Below the pieces are notes generated by a model that searched no databases, was not told the origin of the DNA, and saw nothing but the letters and a program-made list of their open reading frames with translations. From Pseudomonas sp. WJP1 (GTDB lineage Bacteria > Pseudomonadota > Gammaproteobacteria > Pseudomonadales > Pseudomonadaceae), in NCBI RefSeq assembly GCF_028471945.1, contig NZ_CP110128.1, forward strand, positions 5,168,501 to 5,232,500: a DNA stretch of 64,000 bases, read 5' to 3'. Every line of letters starts with the position of its first letter. Position 1 is the stretch's first letter. The position numbers were made by a program, and so were the translations under genes. Shown here piece by piece: positions 1 to 10,700 of this stretch.

Positions 1-1777
1 CCGGGTCCAGCGGTACGTAGGCACCGCCGGCCTTGAGGATCGCCAGCAGGCCGACGACCATTTCCAGCGAACGGTCGCAGGCGATCCCCACGATCACTTC
101 CGGGCCGACACCCTGGGCGCGCAAGTGGTGGGCCAGGCGGTTGGCGCGCAGGTTGAGCTCGGCGTAGCTCAGGGACTGGCCCTGGAACACCAGCGCCGTC
201 GCCTGTGGATTTTCCATTACCCGCGCTTCGAAATGCCGCTGTACGCAGACTTCACCTGGATAGGCTTGAGCGGTGTCGTTGAGGTCGTCGAGGATGCGCA
301 GGTGCTCGTCGGCATCGAGCAATGGCAATTCGGCCAGCGGGGTTTGCGGGTTCGCCAGCACCCCGGCCAACAGGTTGCGCCAATGCCGGGCCAGGTGCTC
401 GATGCGTTCGGCGTCGAACAGGTCGGTGGCGTAGGTCAGGCTGGCGAACAGCTTGTCGCCCTCTTCCTGGGTGTCCAGTTGCAGGTCGAATTGGGTGGTG
501 TGCGCCGTGGCGTTCAGCGCCTCGACACGAAGGCCGGCCAGCAAGCTGCTGACCGCTGCGGGCTTGGCCTGCTGGTGGTTGAACATCACCTGGAACAACG
601 GGCTGTGACTGAGGCTGCGTTCGCCTTGCAGCGCCTGCACCAGGCGCTCGAACGGCAAGTCCTGATAATCCTGGGCATCCAGCGCAAAGGCGCGGGTCTG
701 GTCGAGCAACTGGGCGAACGGCAGCCGGCCATCGAGTTCGGCGCGCATCACCTGGGTGTTGACGAAGAAACCGATCAGGCCTCGGGTTTCCGTACGGTTA
801 CGGTTGCCGATGGGTACGCCGATGCGCAGGTCGGACTGACCGCTGTAGCGGTAGAGCAGCGCCTGGAAACTCGCCAGCAACAGCATGAACGGGGTGACGC
901 CGCGCTGTTTGGCCAGGCTCATGAGGCCGCGGGCCAATGTTGAGTCGAGGGCGAAATCCAGGCGCGCGCCTTGCTGACTCGGTTGCGCCGGACGCGGGCG
1001 GTCGGTGGGCAATTCCAGCAGCGGTTGTTCACTGCCGAGCTTTTCCCTCCACCAGTCCAGTTGACGTTCCAGCTCCCCCGCTTCCATCCAGCGACGCTGC
1101 CAGGCGGCATAGTCCGAATACTGGATCGGCAACATTTCAAGCTCAGCACTCTGTCCCTGGCAATGGGCCGCGTAGAGCCTTGAAAACTCCTCGATCAACA
1201 CCCCCATCGACCAGCCATCGGTGACGATGTGGTGCAGGGTCAGCACCAGCACATGATCATCAAGGTCCAGCTGCAACAGGCTGACGCGCAACAGTGGGCC
1301 GTGCTGCAGGTCGAACGGCCGGGCAATCTCTGCTTCGACTGTTTTCATCGCCGATTCAAGGCGCAGCGCCTCGGCTTCGGCGCGCAGATCGTGCTGTTCG
1401 ATGGGCAGCGTGTTGAAGCTCGCCAGGGCTTGCATCACCTGGCCGTCGTCTTCGACAAAACGGCTGCGCAGGCTCTGATGCCGCTCCAGCAGTACGTCGA
1501 AACTCTGTTGCAGCGCCGCAAGGTTCAGCGGCCCTTGCAGGCGCAGGGCCGCGGGAATGTTGTAGGCCGAACCCTGTGGGTCGAGCTGCCAGAGGAACCA
1601 TTGGCGCTGCTGCGCGTAGGACAGCTCGAAGGTCGCTTGTGGTTCGGCGGCGGGCGGGATCGGCAGTTGGCCGAAGCTCACGCCCTGCTCCTGCATTTTT
1701 GTCAGGAACTCGCGGCGTTTTTCGGCAGGCAGGCCGGCGAAACGGGTGGCGATACGCTGGGCAGTGCTGTGTTCCAT
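1..1777 (-). CDS. Non-ribosomal peptide synthetase, partial (3' end beyond the window), probable pyoverdine side-chain synthetase
   Basis: Only the first 592 codons are present; the frame is open to the window edge. The start ATG overlaps the stop of the upstream synthetase (TGATG, one shared base), so the two are translationally coupled. The visible part is a condensation domain (residues about 45-480, opening SYAQQRQWFLWQLDP, catalytic HHIVTDGWS around residue 180) followed by the first ~90 residues of an adenylation domain, ending in the A2 core LLAILKAGGAYVPLDP. The C domain looks like the LCL type, which fits a donor carrying unepimerised Thr from the previous module. The specificity pocket lies outside the window, so the amino acid cannot be read. 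By position it corresponds to the second side-chain synthetase of a pyoverdine assembly line (PvdJ/PvdD-like), but that name is an inference. Confidence 0.9.
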   Translation of the reverse strand, partial: MEHSTAQRIATRFAGLPAEKRREFLTKMQEQGVSFGQLPIPPAAEPQATFELSYAQQRQWFLWQLDPQGSAYNIPAALRLQGPLNLAALQQSFDVLLERHQSLRSRFVEDDGQVMQALASFNTLPIEQHDLRAEAEALRLESAMKTVEAEIARPFDLQHGPLLRVSLLQLDLDDHVLVLTLHHIVTDGWSMGVLIEEFSRLYAAHCQGQSAELEMLPIQYSDYAAWQRRWMEAGELERQLDWWREKLGSEQPLLELPTDRPRPAQPSQQGARLDFALDSTLARGLMSLAKQRGVTPFMLLLASFQALLYRYSGQSDLRIGVPIGNRNRTETRGLIGFFVNTQVMRAELDGRLPFAQLLDQTRAFALDAQDYQDLPFERLVQALQGERSLSHSPLFQVMFNHQQAKPAAVSSLLAGLRVEALNATAHTTQFDLQLDTQEEGDKLFASLTYATDLFDAERIEHLARHWRNLLAGVLANPQTPLAELPLLDADEHLRILDDLNDTAQAYPGEVCVQRHFEARVMENPQATALVFQGQSLSYAELNLRANRLAHHLRAQGVGPEVIVGIACDRSLEMVVGLLAILKAGGAYVPLDP

Positions 1778-4700
1778 CAGTTGAACTCCATCTCGTCCAG
1801 AAGCGACTCAAGCGCATCCAGGCGTGCATCGTTGTCAGTCGGGGCGTGTTGCCCGGCCATGGCGGCATAAGCCTGAAGGTCGTTGCTTTCGAACAGCGCG
1901 CGCAGCGGCAGCTCGATGCCCAGTTCCAGCTCCACGCGGGCACTGGCCTGGGCGGCGAGCAGCGAATGCCCGCCCAATTCAAAGAAGTTGTCGCGGCGGC
2001 CGATCCGGGCCACACCCAGCACCTCGGCCCAGATCGCGGCCAGTTGCTGTTCGAGTTCGCCTTCGGGAGCTTCGAACGGGCGCTGCCAGTCTTGGGCATC
2101 TGGCAGTGGCAAGGCCTTGCGGTCGAGCTTGCCGTTGCTGGTCAGTGGCAAGGCATCGAGCAACAGCCAGTGGCTGGGCACCATGTAGTCCGGCAGGTCG
2201 ATCTTCAGCGCGGCGCGCAGGTTGTCGCGCCAGGCGATCGGATCGTTCGGCAGGTGCTCGGCGACGACGTAGGCGCACAGCTGCGGACCGCCGTCGTCGA
2301 CATGCACGCTGATCACCGCCTGACGCACGCCCGGTTGCGCCAGCACGGCCGCTTCGATCTCGCCCAGTTCGATGCGGAACCCGCGGATCTTCACTTGCTG
2401 GTCGATCCGCCCCAGGTAGTCGATGCTGCCGTCGGCCCGCTGGCGCGCCAGGTCGCCGCTGCGATACAGGCGCTGCGAAGCGTCGAACGGGCTCGGTACG
2501 AAACGCTCGGCGGTCAGGCCGAAACGACCGTGATAACCCCGGGCCAGGCCGGCACCGGCGATGTACAGCTCGCCCGCCACGCCCACCGGCACCGGTTGCA
2601 ACTGGCTGTCGAGCAAGTACCAGCGCAGGTCGCGGATCGGCAGGCCGATCGGGCTTTGCGCCTTGCCGTCAAGGTCGGCCAGGCGGATCGCGCGGTAGGT
2701 CACGTGCACCGTGGTCTCGGTGATGCCGTACATGTTCACCAGTGTCGGTTGCCGGTCGCCGAAGCGTTCGAACCACGGGCGCAGGCTGGCCACTTCCAGT
2801 GCTTCGCCACCGAAGATCACCTGGCGCAACGCCAGGCTGCGCGGGCTGGCGCAGGCGATCGGCAACAATTGGCGGAACGCGGTCGGGGTCTGGTTCAACA
2901 CCGTCACCCCTTCATCGCAGAGCAAGCGGTGGAACTCCTGCGGCTCGCGACTGATGTAATACGGCACAATCACCAGGCGCCCGCCGGTGCACAGCGAACC
3001 GAACAGCTCCCACACCGAGAAGTCGAAGGCGTAGGAGTGGAACAGGGTCCAGACATCGTCTGCGCCGAAATTGAATTCGCCAGCGGTGGCCGTGAGCAAG
3101 CGGCCGACGTTGCCATGGCTGAGCAAGGCGCCCTTGGGTCGGCCGGTGGAGCCGGAGGTGTAGATCACGTAGGCGAGGTTGTCCGGGGTCGCCAACGGCG
3201 CCAGGTTGTCGGCGCTGTAGGGGGCCAGTTGCATGGCCGCCAAGTCCAGGACCTGCACGCCTTCGCGGGCGGGCAAGCCGTCGATCAGGTGAGCCTGGGT
3301 CAACAGCAAGCCAATGCCGCTGTCATCGATCATGTAGCTCAGGCGCTCGGCCGGGTATTGCGGGTCCAGCGGCACGTAGGCGCCACCGGCCTTGAGAATC
3401 GCCAGCAAGCCGACCACCAGCGGCATCGCCCGCTCGGTGGCGATACCCACGCGCACTTCGGGGCCGACACCCTGCTCGCGCAATTTGTGCGCCAGGCGAT
3501 TGGCCTGGGCGTTGAGCGCGGCGTAGGTTAGATGCTCGCCTTCGCAGGTCAGTGCGATGGCGTCCGGGCGTTGCGCGGCTTGGGCTTCGAACAGATGATG
3601 CAAGGTTGGCGATTGCGCTTGTGCCTCGAAGTTCGGATTCCAGTGCTGAATCAACCCGTCGTATTGCGGCGCTTGCAGCAACGGCAATTCGGCGACGCGC
3701 TGCTGTGGGTTTTCGACCACCGCGCGCAACAGGTTCAGCCACTGCTCGGCGAAGCGCTGCATCGAGGCTTCGTCGTACAGATCGGTGGCGTAGCTCAGGC
3801 TGGCGTCCAGTTCATCGCCCTGCTCCTGGGTGTCGAGCACCAGATCGAATTGCGCGGTGTGTTGCTGCCAGTGCAGGCGCTCGACCTGCAAATCGGCCAC
3901 CGCGCGCTCGACACTGGCGCCGAGTTTTTGCTGATGGTTGTAGAGCACCTGGAACAACGGGCTGTGATTGAGGCTGCGATCCGGTTGCAGGGCGTCGACC
4001 AATTGTTCGAACGGCAAGTCCTGATGGGCTTGCGCCGCCAAGGCCGTTTGCTTGACCTGTTGCAGCAGCGCACTGAACGGTTGCTGCCCGTCGATCTCGG
4101 CACGCAGCACCTGGGTATTGATGAAGAAGCCGATCAGGCCTTCGGTTTCCAGGCGTGAACGGCCGGCACTCGGCACGCCGACGCTGATGCCCGAGTGCCC
4201 GCTCTGGCGGTGCAGCAGGGTCTGGAAACTCGCCAGCAACAGCATGAACAGCGTCACTTGCTGCTCCTGCGCACGCTCACGCAAACCGGCCAGCAGCTGG
4301 CGATCGACGTTCAACGTCAGGCTGGCGCCGCGCTCGCTACGGCGGGCCGGGCGGGTCAGTTCGCTCGGCAACTCCAGTGGCGCCTGGCTGCCCGCCAGTT
4401 GCTCGCGCCACCACGCCAGTTGCCGCGCGCCCTCGCCGGCTTCCAGCCAGTCGCGCTGCCAACGGGCGTAGTCGCTGTAAGCCACCGGCAGTGCCGGCAG
4501 GTTGGCCGCATGCCCGTCAACGGCAGCCTGATACAGCGCGCTGAACTCATCGACCATCACCTGCATCGACCAGCCATCGGCGGCGATGTGGTGCACGGTG
4601 AGCACCAGCACATGGTCTTCGGCGCTGACTTGCAGCAGCAAGCAGCGCCACAGCGGGCCGTTGCGCAGATCGAAAGGCTGGGCGATTTCTGCGGCCACCG

Positions 4701-7700
4701 CAGCGTTGATCGCCGACTCGTTGATGGGCTTTTCGTTGAACTGCAACGGCAGCTCGACATGCACCACCGGGCGCGCCTGCTGACCATCCTGTTCGAAGGT
4801 GGTGCGCAAGGCTTCGTGGCGCAGCTGCAACTGGGCGAAGGTTTTGCGCAGGGCGTCGCGGTTCAGCGGGCCTTTGAGGCGCAGCGCTGCCGGGATGTTG
4901 TAGGCCGCGCTGTGCGGGTCCAGTTGCCAGAGAATCCACTGGCGTTGCTGGGCGTAGGACAGCAGGCGTGGCTGATCGTCCGCTGCGCGTTGCAGCGACG
5001 GTTGGCCGCTGAGGGTCGCTTGCGCGGCGCGCTCGGCGAACTCCGCCAGATTCGCCGCCGAGAACAGGCTGTTCACCGACAGCTCAAGTTGCAGTTGCTG
5101 ACGTACTCGGGAGATCACTTGCAGCACCAGCAACGAGTGGCCGCCGAGCTCGAAGAAGTTGTCGTCGCGACCGACTTTCTCGACCTTCAGCACTTCTTGC
5201 CAGATGTGCGCAAGTTGCATTTCCAGACCTTCGGCAGGCGCTACGAAGGCACGTTGTGCATCGCCCGCTTCAACCCGTGGCAAAGCCTTGCGGTCGAGCT
5301 TGCCGTTGTTGTTGAGCGGCAATCGGTCGAGCAGGACCATATGGTTGGGCACCATGTATTCCGGCAGCGACTGCTGCAGGACGGCTTTGAGTCCTTGCAG
5401 ATACTCGACCTGAGCAACCACCGGGCCGCTGGCCACGACGTACGCCACCAATTGTGTGCCGTCCTGGGCGATGACGGCGGCTTCGCGCACTTCGTCCAGG
5501 GCCTGCAGGCAGGCTTCGATCTCGCCCATCTCGATGCGGAAACCGCGAATCTTCACTTGGTGGTCGATACGCCCGACGTATTCCAGATCGCCGTTACCGT
5601 TGTAGCGCGCCAGGTCGCCGCTGCGGTACAGCCGTGCGCCCGGTTCGCGGGCAAACGGGTCCGGCAGGAAACGTTCGGCGGTCAGCGCCGGGCGGTCGAA
5701 GTAGCTTTGCGCCAGGCAGGCCGGTGCGCCGATGCACAATTCGCCGACGCCGTCAGTCGGCAGTAGCTGACCGGCCGCATCCAGCACGTACAGCGCCCGG
5801 CCAGGGATGGCGCGACCGATTGGAATGCCGAAGGCATCGCTGGCATCGGCCAATTGGCATTCATGCACGCTGGACACTACCGTCGCCTCGGTCGGCCCGT
5901 AGGTGTTGAGCAGGCGCACGTGGCTCAAACCTGCTTGATGCCACAGGCGCAGGCCTTCCACCGACATCGCTTCGCCGCCGACGTGTACCTGGCGCAAATC
6001 GCCGAGGTTTTGCACCACGCCGCTGGCGCATTCGCGGGCCAGCAGGAACCAGTAAGCGGCCGGCAAGTCGGCCACGGTCACGCCCTGCTCGACGATTTGG
6101 GTGGCCAGTCGGCCGGCGTCCCACAGGTCGTCGCCGCGCATGATCAAGGTTGCGCCGACGCACAATGCCGGGAAGCATTGTTCGACGAAGCCGTCGAAGC
6201 TGAAGGTGGCGAATTGCAGGACGCGATCGGTAGGTGACAGTCTTGAGTAGTCGGCGGCGGTCTGGCAGAACTCGCGCAGGGCGGCGTGGGTGATGGCGAC
6301 GCCTTTGGGTTGGCCGGTGGAGCCGGAGGTGTAGATGATGTAGGCCAGATCGTCGGCGACGGGGAGACCGCCTTCGCGAGCAAGCTTCGCTCCTACAAGG
6401 GGTGTGGTGTCTTCCAGGGATAAGCGTCTTACGCTTGGTACGTCTTCGAGGAGGCCGGATTCGTGCAGCAGCACGTCGAGGCGGCTGTCTTCGATCATGT
6501 AGGTGAGGCGTTCGGTTGGGTATTTCGGGTCGAGGGGGACGTAGGCCGCGCCGCTTTTCAGGACCGCCAACAGGCTGATGATCAGTTGCGGGCCGCGATG
6601 CACGGCCAGGCCGACGCGCTTGCCGGGGCCGGCGCCGTTGTCGATCAGGCGCTGGGCCAGGTGGTTGGCTTGTGCATTGAGTTGACCGTAGCTCAGGGTG
6701 TGGCCGTCCACCTGCAATGCCAGTGCATCGGGCGTGGCAGCGGCTTGCGCGGCGATCTGTTCGTGGGCCAGTAGCGTTGTGGATAACTCAACCGCAGGTG
6801 GCTGGCTGATCGCGAGCACTGCGTGCTTTCCATCGACGTCCAGCAGTTCCAGCGAGCCCAAAGCCGCCTGCGGCGATGCCATCAGTTGCATCAGCAGGTG
6901 CTGCAAATTGGCTGAAAGCTGTGCGACCTGAGCCGCGCTGAACCGCGCCGCGTCATAACTGAACTCCAGACCCAGGCCTTCGCCCAATTCGATGCCCAGG
7001 GTCAGCGGATAGTGGGTGCGCTCGTGGTTGTGCAGGTTGCCGAACGACAACCCGGCCGGCGCGCCCTGCTTCAGCGCTTCGGCCACCGGGAAGTTTTCGA
7101 ACACCAGCAGGCTGTCGAACAGTGCCGAACCCTGCTGCCCCGCCCAACCCTGGATGTCGTACAACGGCACGTGTTCGAACTCACGCATGGCCAGGTTCAG
7201 GCCTTGCAATTCCCCCAGCCACTGGCTGACGGTCTGGTCCGGTTTCATCGCGCACACCAGTGGCAGGGTGTTGATGAACAGGCCCAGCTGTTGTTCGATC
7301 CCCGGCAACGGCGCCGAACGTCCGGCCACGGTGGCGCCGAACACCACGCAATCCTGGCCGGTGTAGCGTTGCAGCAACAGGCTCCACGCCGCTTGCAACA
7401 GGGTGTTGAGGGTGACTTTCTGTTGACGGGCGAACTCGGCCAGACGCTGGGTGGCGCGGTTGTCGAGGCTGACGCGATGCTCTTCGTTACCCGTCGCGCC
7501 TACCGGTGGACGCAAGGCTTCGGCCAGCAAGGTCGGTGCTTGCAGCGGTGCCAATGCGGCTGTCCAGAACTGCTCGCCAACGGTTGCCGATTGCTGTTGC
7601 AACCAGCCCAGGTAGTCGCGGTATTGGCCCGTTGGCGCTCGCAGCGGCTGGCCGGCGGCGTAGTGCTGGATCACTTCGGCCAGCAACTGTGCGTTGCTCC

Positions 7701-10700
7701 AGCCGTCCATCAGGATGTGGTGGCTGGTGTAGATCAGGTGCCAGGCGTCAGCGCCGGTACGCAGCAGTTTCAGGCGAAACAACGGCGCCCTGCCCAGCTC
7801 GAAACCTTGCGCACGCTCGGCGTCGGCCAGTGCCTCGGTGTCAGTCGCTTCAAGCACTTGGAGTGGCAACGCGACCTGACGGGCAATCGCCTGGTGTGCG
7901 CTATCGAGGCCTTGCCAATGGAAGCTGCTGCGCAGGATGTCATGACGCTCGACCGCGGCTTGCCAGGCGCGGGTAAATCGCTCGGTGTCCAACCCGCCGA
8001 TGTCCAGGCGCAACTGGCTGATGTAGGCGCCGACCTGCGGTTCGTACAGGGTGTGGAACAGCATGCCCTGTTGCATTGGCGACAGCGGGTACAGGTCTTC
8101 GAGATTGGCAACGGCGAGCGGCAGCCCGTCCAGTTGCGCCTGATCGATGCGCGCCAGCGGGAAGTCCGATGGCGTGGCGTGCGGTGCGTCAAGGGCGCAG
8201 CAATGTTCGATCAGGGCGATCAGTTCCTGGACGTAATCATCAGCCAGGCGCTGGACGGTCGCGGTGTCGAACATCTCACGACTGAAGCCCCAGCTCAGGG
8301 ACAACTCGCCGCCGTAGACCTGGCCTTCCACCACCAGCCAGTTGCCCAGCGGTGCCGACGGGTCCTGCGCGATGCCGTTGCCTTCGGTGGACGGGGTGAA
8401 CAACGCGCCGTCGTCGAACTGACGGTCGAACTGCCCCAGGTAGTTGAAGGTGATGCGCGGTTGCGGCAACGCCGCCAGTTCGGCGCGGGTCGGTGCGCTG
8501 CCGAGGTAGCGCAGCGCGCCGTAGCCCAGGCCCTTGTCCGGGACGCTGCGCAGTTGTTCCTTGATGGATTTGATCGAGGCGCCGAGATCGGCAGCAGGCT
8601 TGAGGTTGACCGGGAACAGGCTGGTGAACCAACCCACAGAGCGCGTCAGGTCGACGTCATCGAACAGGTCTTCGCGGCCGTGGCCTTCGAGCTGGATCAG
8701 CGTACTGCCCTGCCCGCTCCAGCGGCCAACGGCGCGGGCCAGTGCGGTCAGCAGCAGGTCGTTGACCTGGGTGCGGTAGGCCGCCGGGGCCTGTTGCAGC
8801 AGCTGGCGGGTTTGCTCGGTATCGAGCTTGATTTCGAGTTTGTGTTCGAAGCGGTTTTCCAGTGCGCCGTGCGGGCGCTCGCACGGCAGGTCGAGTGGCG
8901 CATCCAGCAATTGGGCCTGCCAGTGGCCGAGGCTGAGTTCGAAGGCTGGAAGGTGATCCTGCAAACGCGCGACCCAGCGCTGGTAGCTGCTGGTTTTCGC
9001 TGGCGCCGCAGCGCCGTTGTAGAACTGCTGGAGATCTTCCAGCAGCACGCGCCAGGACACACCGTCCACCGCCAGATGGTGAACCACCAGCAGCAAACGC
9101 TGGCTGCCGTCAGCCATCGAAACCAGCAGTGCGCGCAGCAACGGGCCGTTTTGCAGGTCGAGACTGCGCTGGGCTTCATCGCACGAGGCGTTCAGCGCTT
9201 CGACCGATTGCGCCTGGCGCTGCCACAGCACCGAGTCGGTGGTCGGCGCAGCATAGGCCTGCTGCCAGCCGCTATCTGTCTGTTGATAACGCAGGCGCAG
9301 GCTGTCGTGATGGGTCAGCAATTGTTCCAGGGCACGCTCCAGCGCCTCGATGTTCAGCGGCTCGTGCGGTACCAGCAACAGCGACTGGTTCCAGTGCTGA
9401 CGCGCAGGGATAGCCTGTTCGAAGAACCACTGTTGCACCGGTGCCAGCGCTACCGCGCCGCTGGCTGGACCCTGGTCGATCAGTTGTTGCTCGCCACTGC
9501 GCGCCGCCTGGGCCAGGCTGCGGATGGTCTGGTGCTGGAACAGGTCCTTGGGGCTGAGCAGGATCCCGGCCTGCCGCGCGCGGCTGACCACTTGCATCGA
9601 GACGATGGAGTCGCCGCCCAGTTCGAAGAAGTTGTCTTCCAGGCCGACGTTGTCGATGGCCAGTACGTCTTGCCAGATCGCCACGAGGGACTTTTCCAGC
9701 GCACTGCGTGGCGCCACGTGTTCGCGTTGTTGCTGGCTGCCGTCCACCGCCGGCAGCGCCTTGCGGTCGAGCTTGCCGTTGGGGGTCAGCGGCAGTTGCT
9801 CGAGGAACAGCAGGAACGCCGGAACCATGTAGTCCGGCAGGTGCTGACGCAAGGCCTCCTTCAGGGATTCACGCAGGGTCGCTTGCGCGTCGAGGTCGAC
9901 CAGCAGTGCCGGATCGCTCGGCACGATGTAGGCCACCAGGTGCTGAACGTTGATACCGTCCTGGGCCAGCACCGCCAGTTCGTGCACCGCGTCCTGTTGC
10001 AACAGCCGCGCTTCGATTTCACCCAGCTCGATGCGGAAGCCACGGACCTTGACCTGATGGTCGATGCGGCCCACGTACTGCAGGGTACCGTCGACCTGAT
10101 AACGGGTCAGGTCACCGGTGCGGTACAGGCGTTCGCCGGTGCTGGAAAACGGGTTGGGTACGTACTTTTCCGCGGTCAGGCCTGGCCGTTCCAGGTAACC
10201 ACGGGTGATGCCAGCGCCGCTGAGGTACAGCTCGGCGGACACGCCTTGTGGTACCGGTTGCAGGTCGGCATCCAGCAGATAGCTGGCGGTGTGCTTGAGC
10301 GGGCGGCCGATATTGGCGCGGCCACCGGCCTCGCGGCGGGTCCAAGTGGAGTAAGTGGTATCTTCCGACGGGCCGTACAGATCGTAGACGTGCTCGACGG
10401 TCGGCTGCTGGTACAGCGCCTCCACCAGGCTCTGCTTCAGTGGCTCACCGGCGAGGTTGATGATGCGCACGCTCGGCGGGATCTGCCCGTCGCGCTGCAG
10501 CGCGTTGATCGCCGAGGGCACGGTGTTGATCAAGCGCACCTGATCCCGGGCCGGCAGCTGCGGCAACTCCAGGGCGTTGCGGGCAATGATCAGCGATCCG
10601 CCGTTGGCCAGGGTGACGAACAGCTCCCACACCGACAGGTCGAAGCACACCGACGTCGACGCCAGCACCCCTTGAATGTCGTCGCGGCTGTACACCGCCT

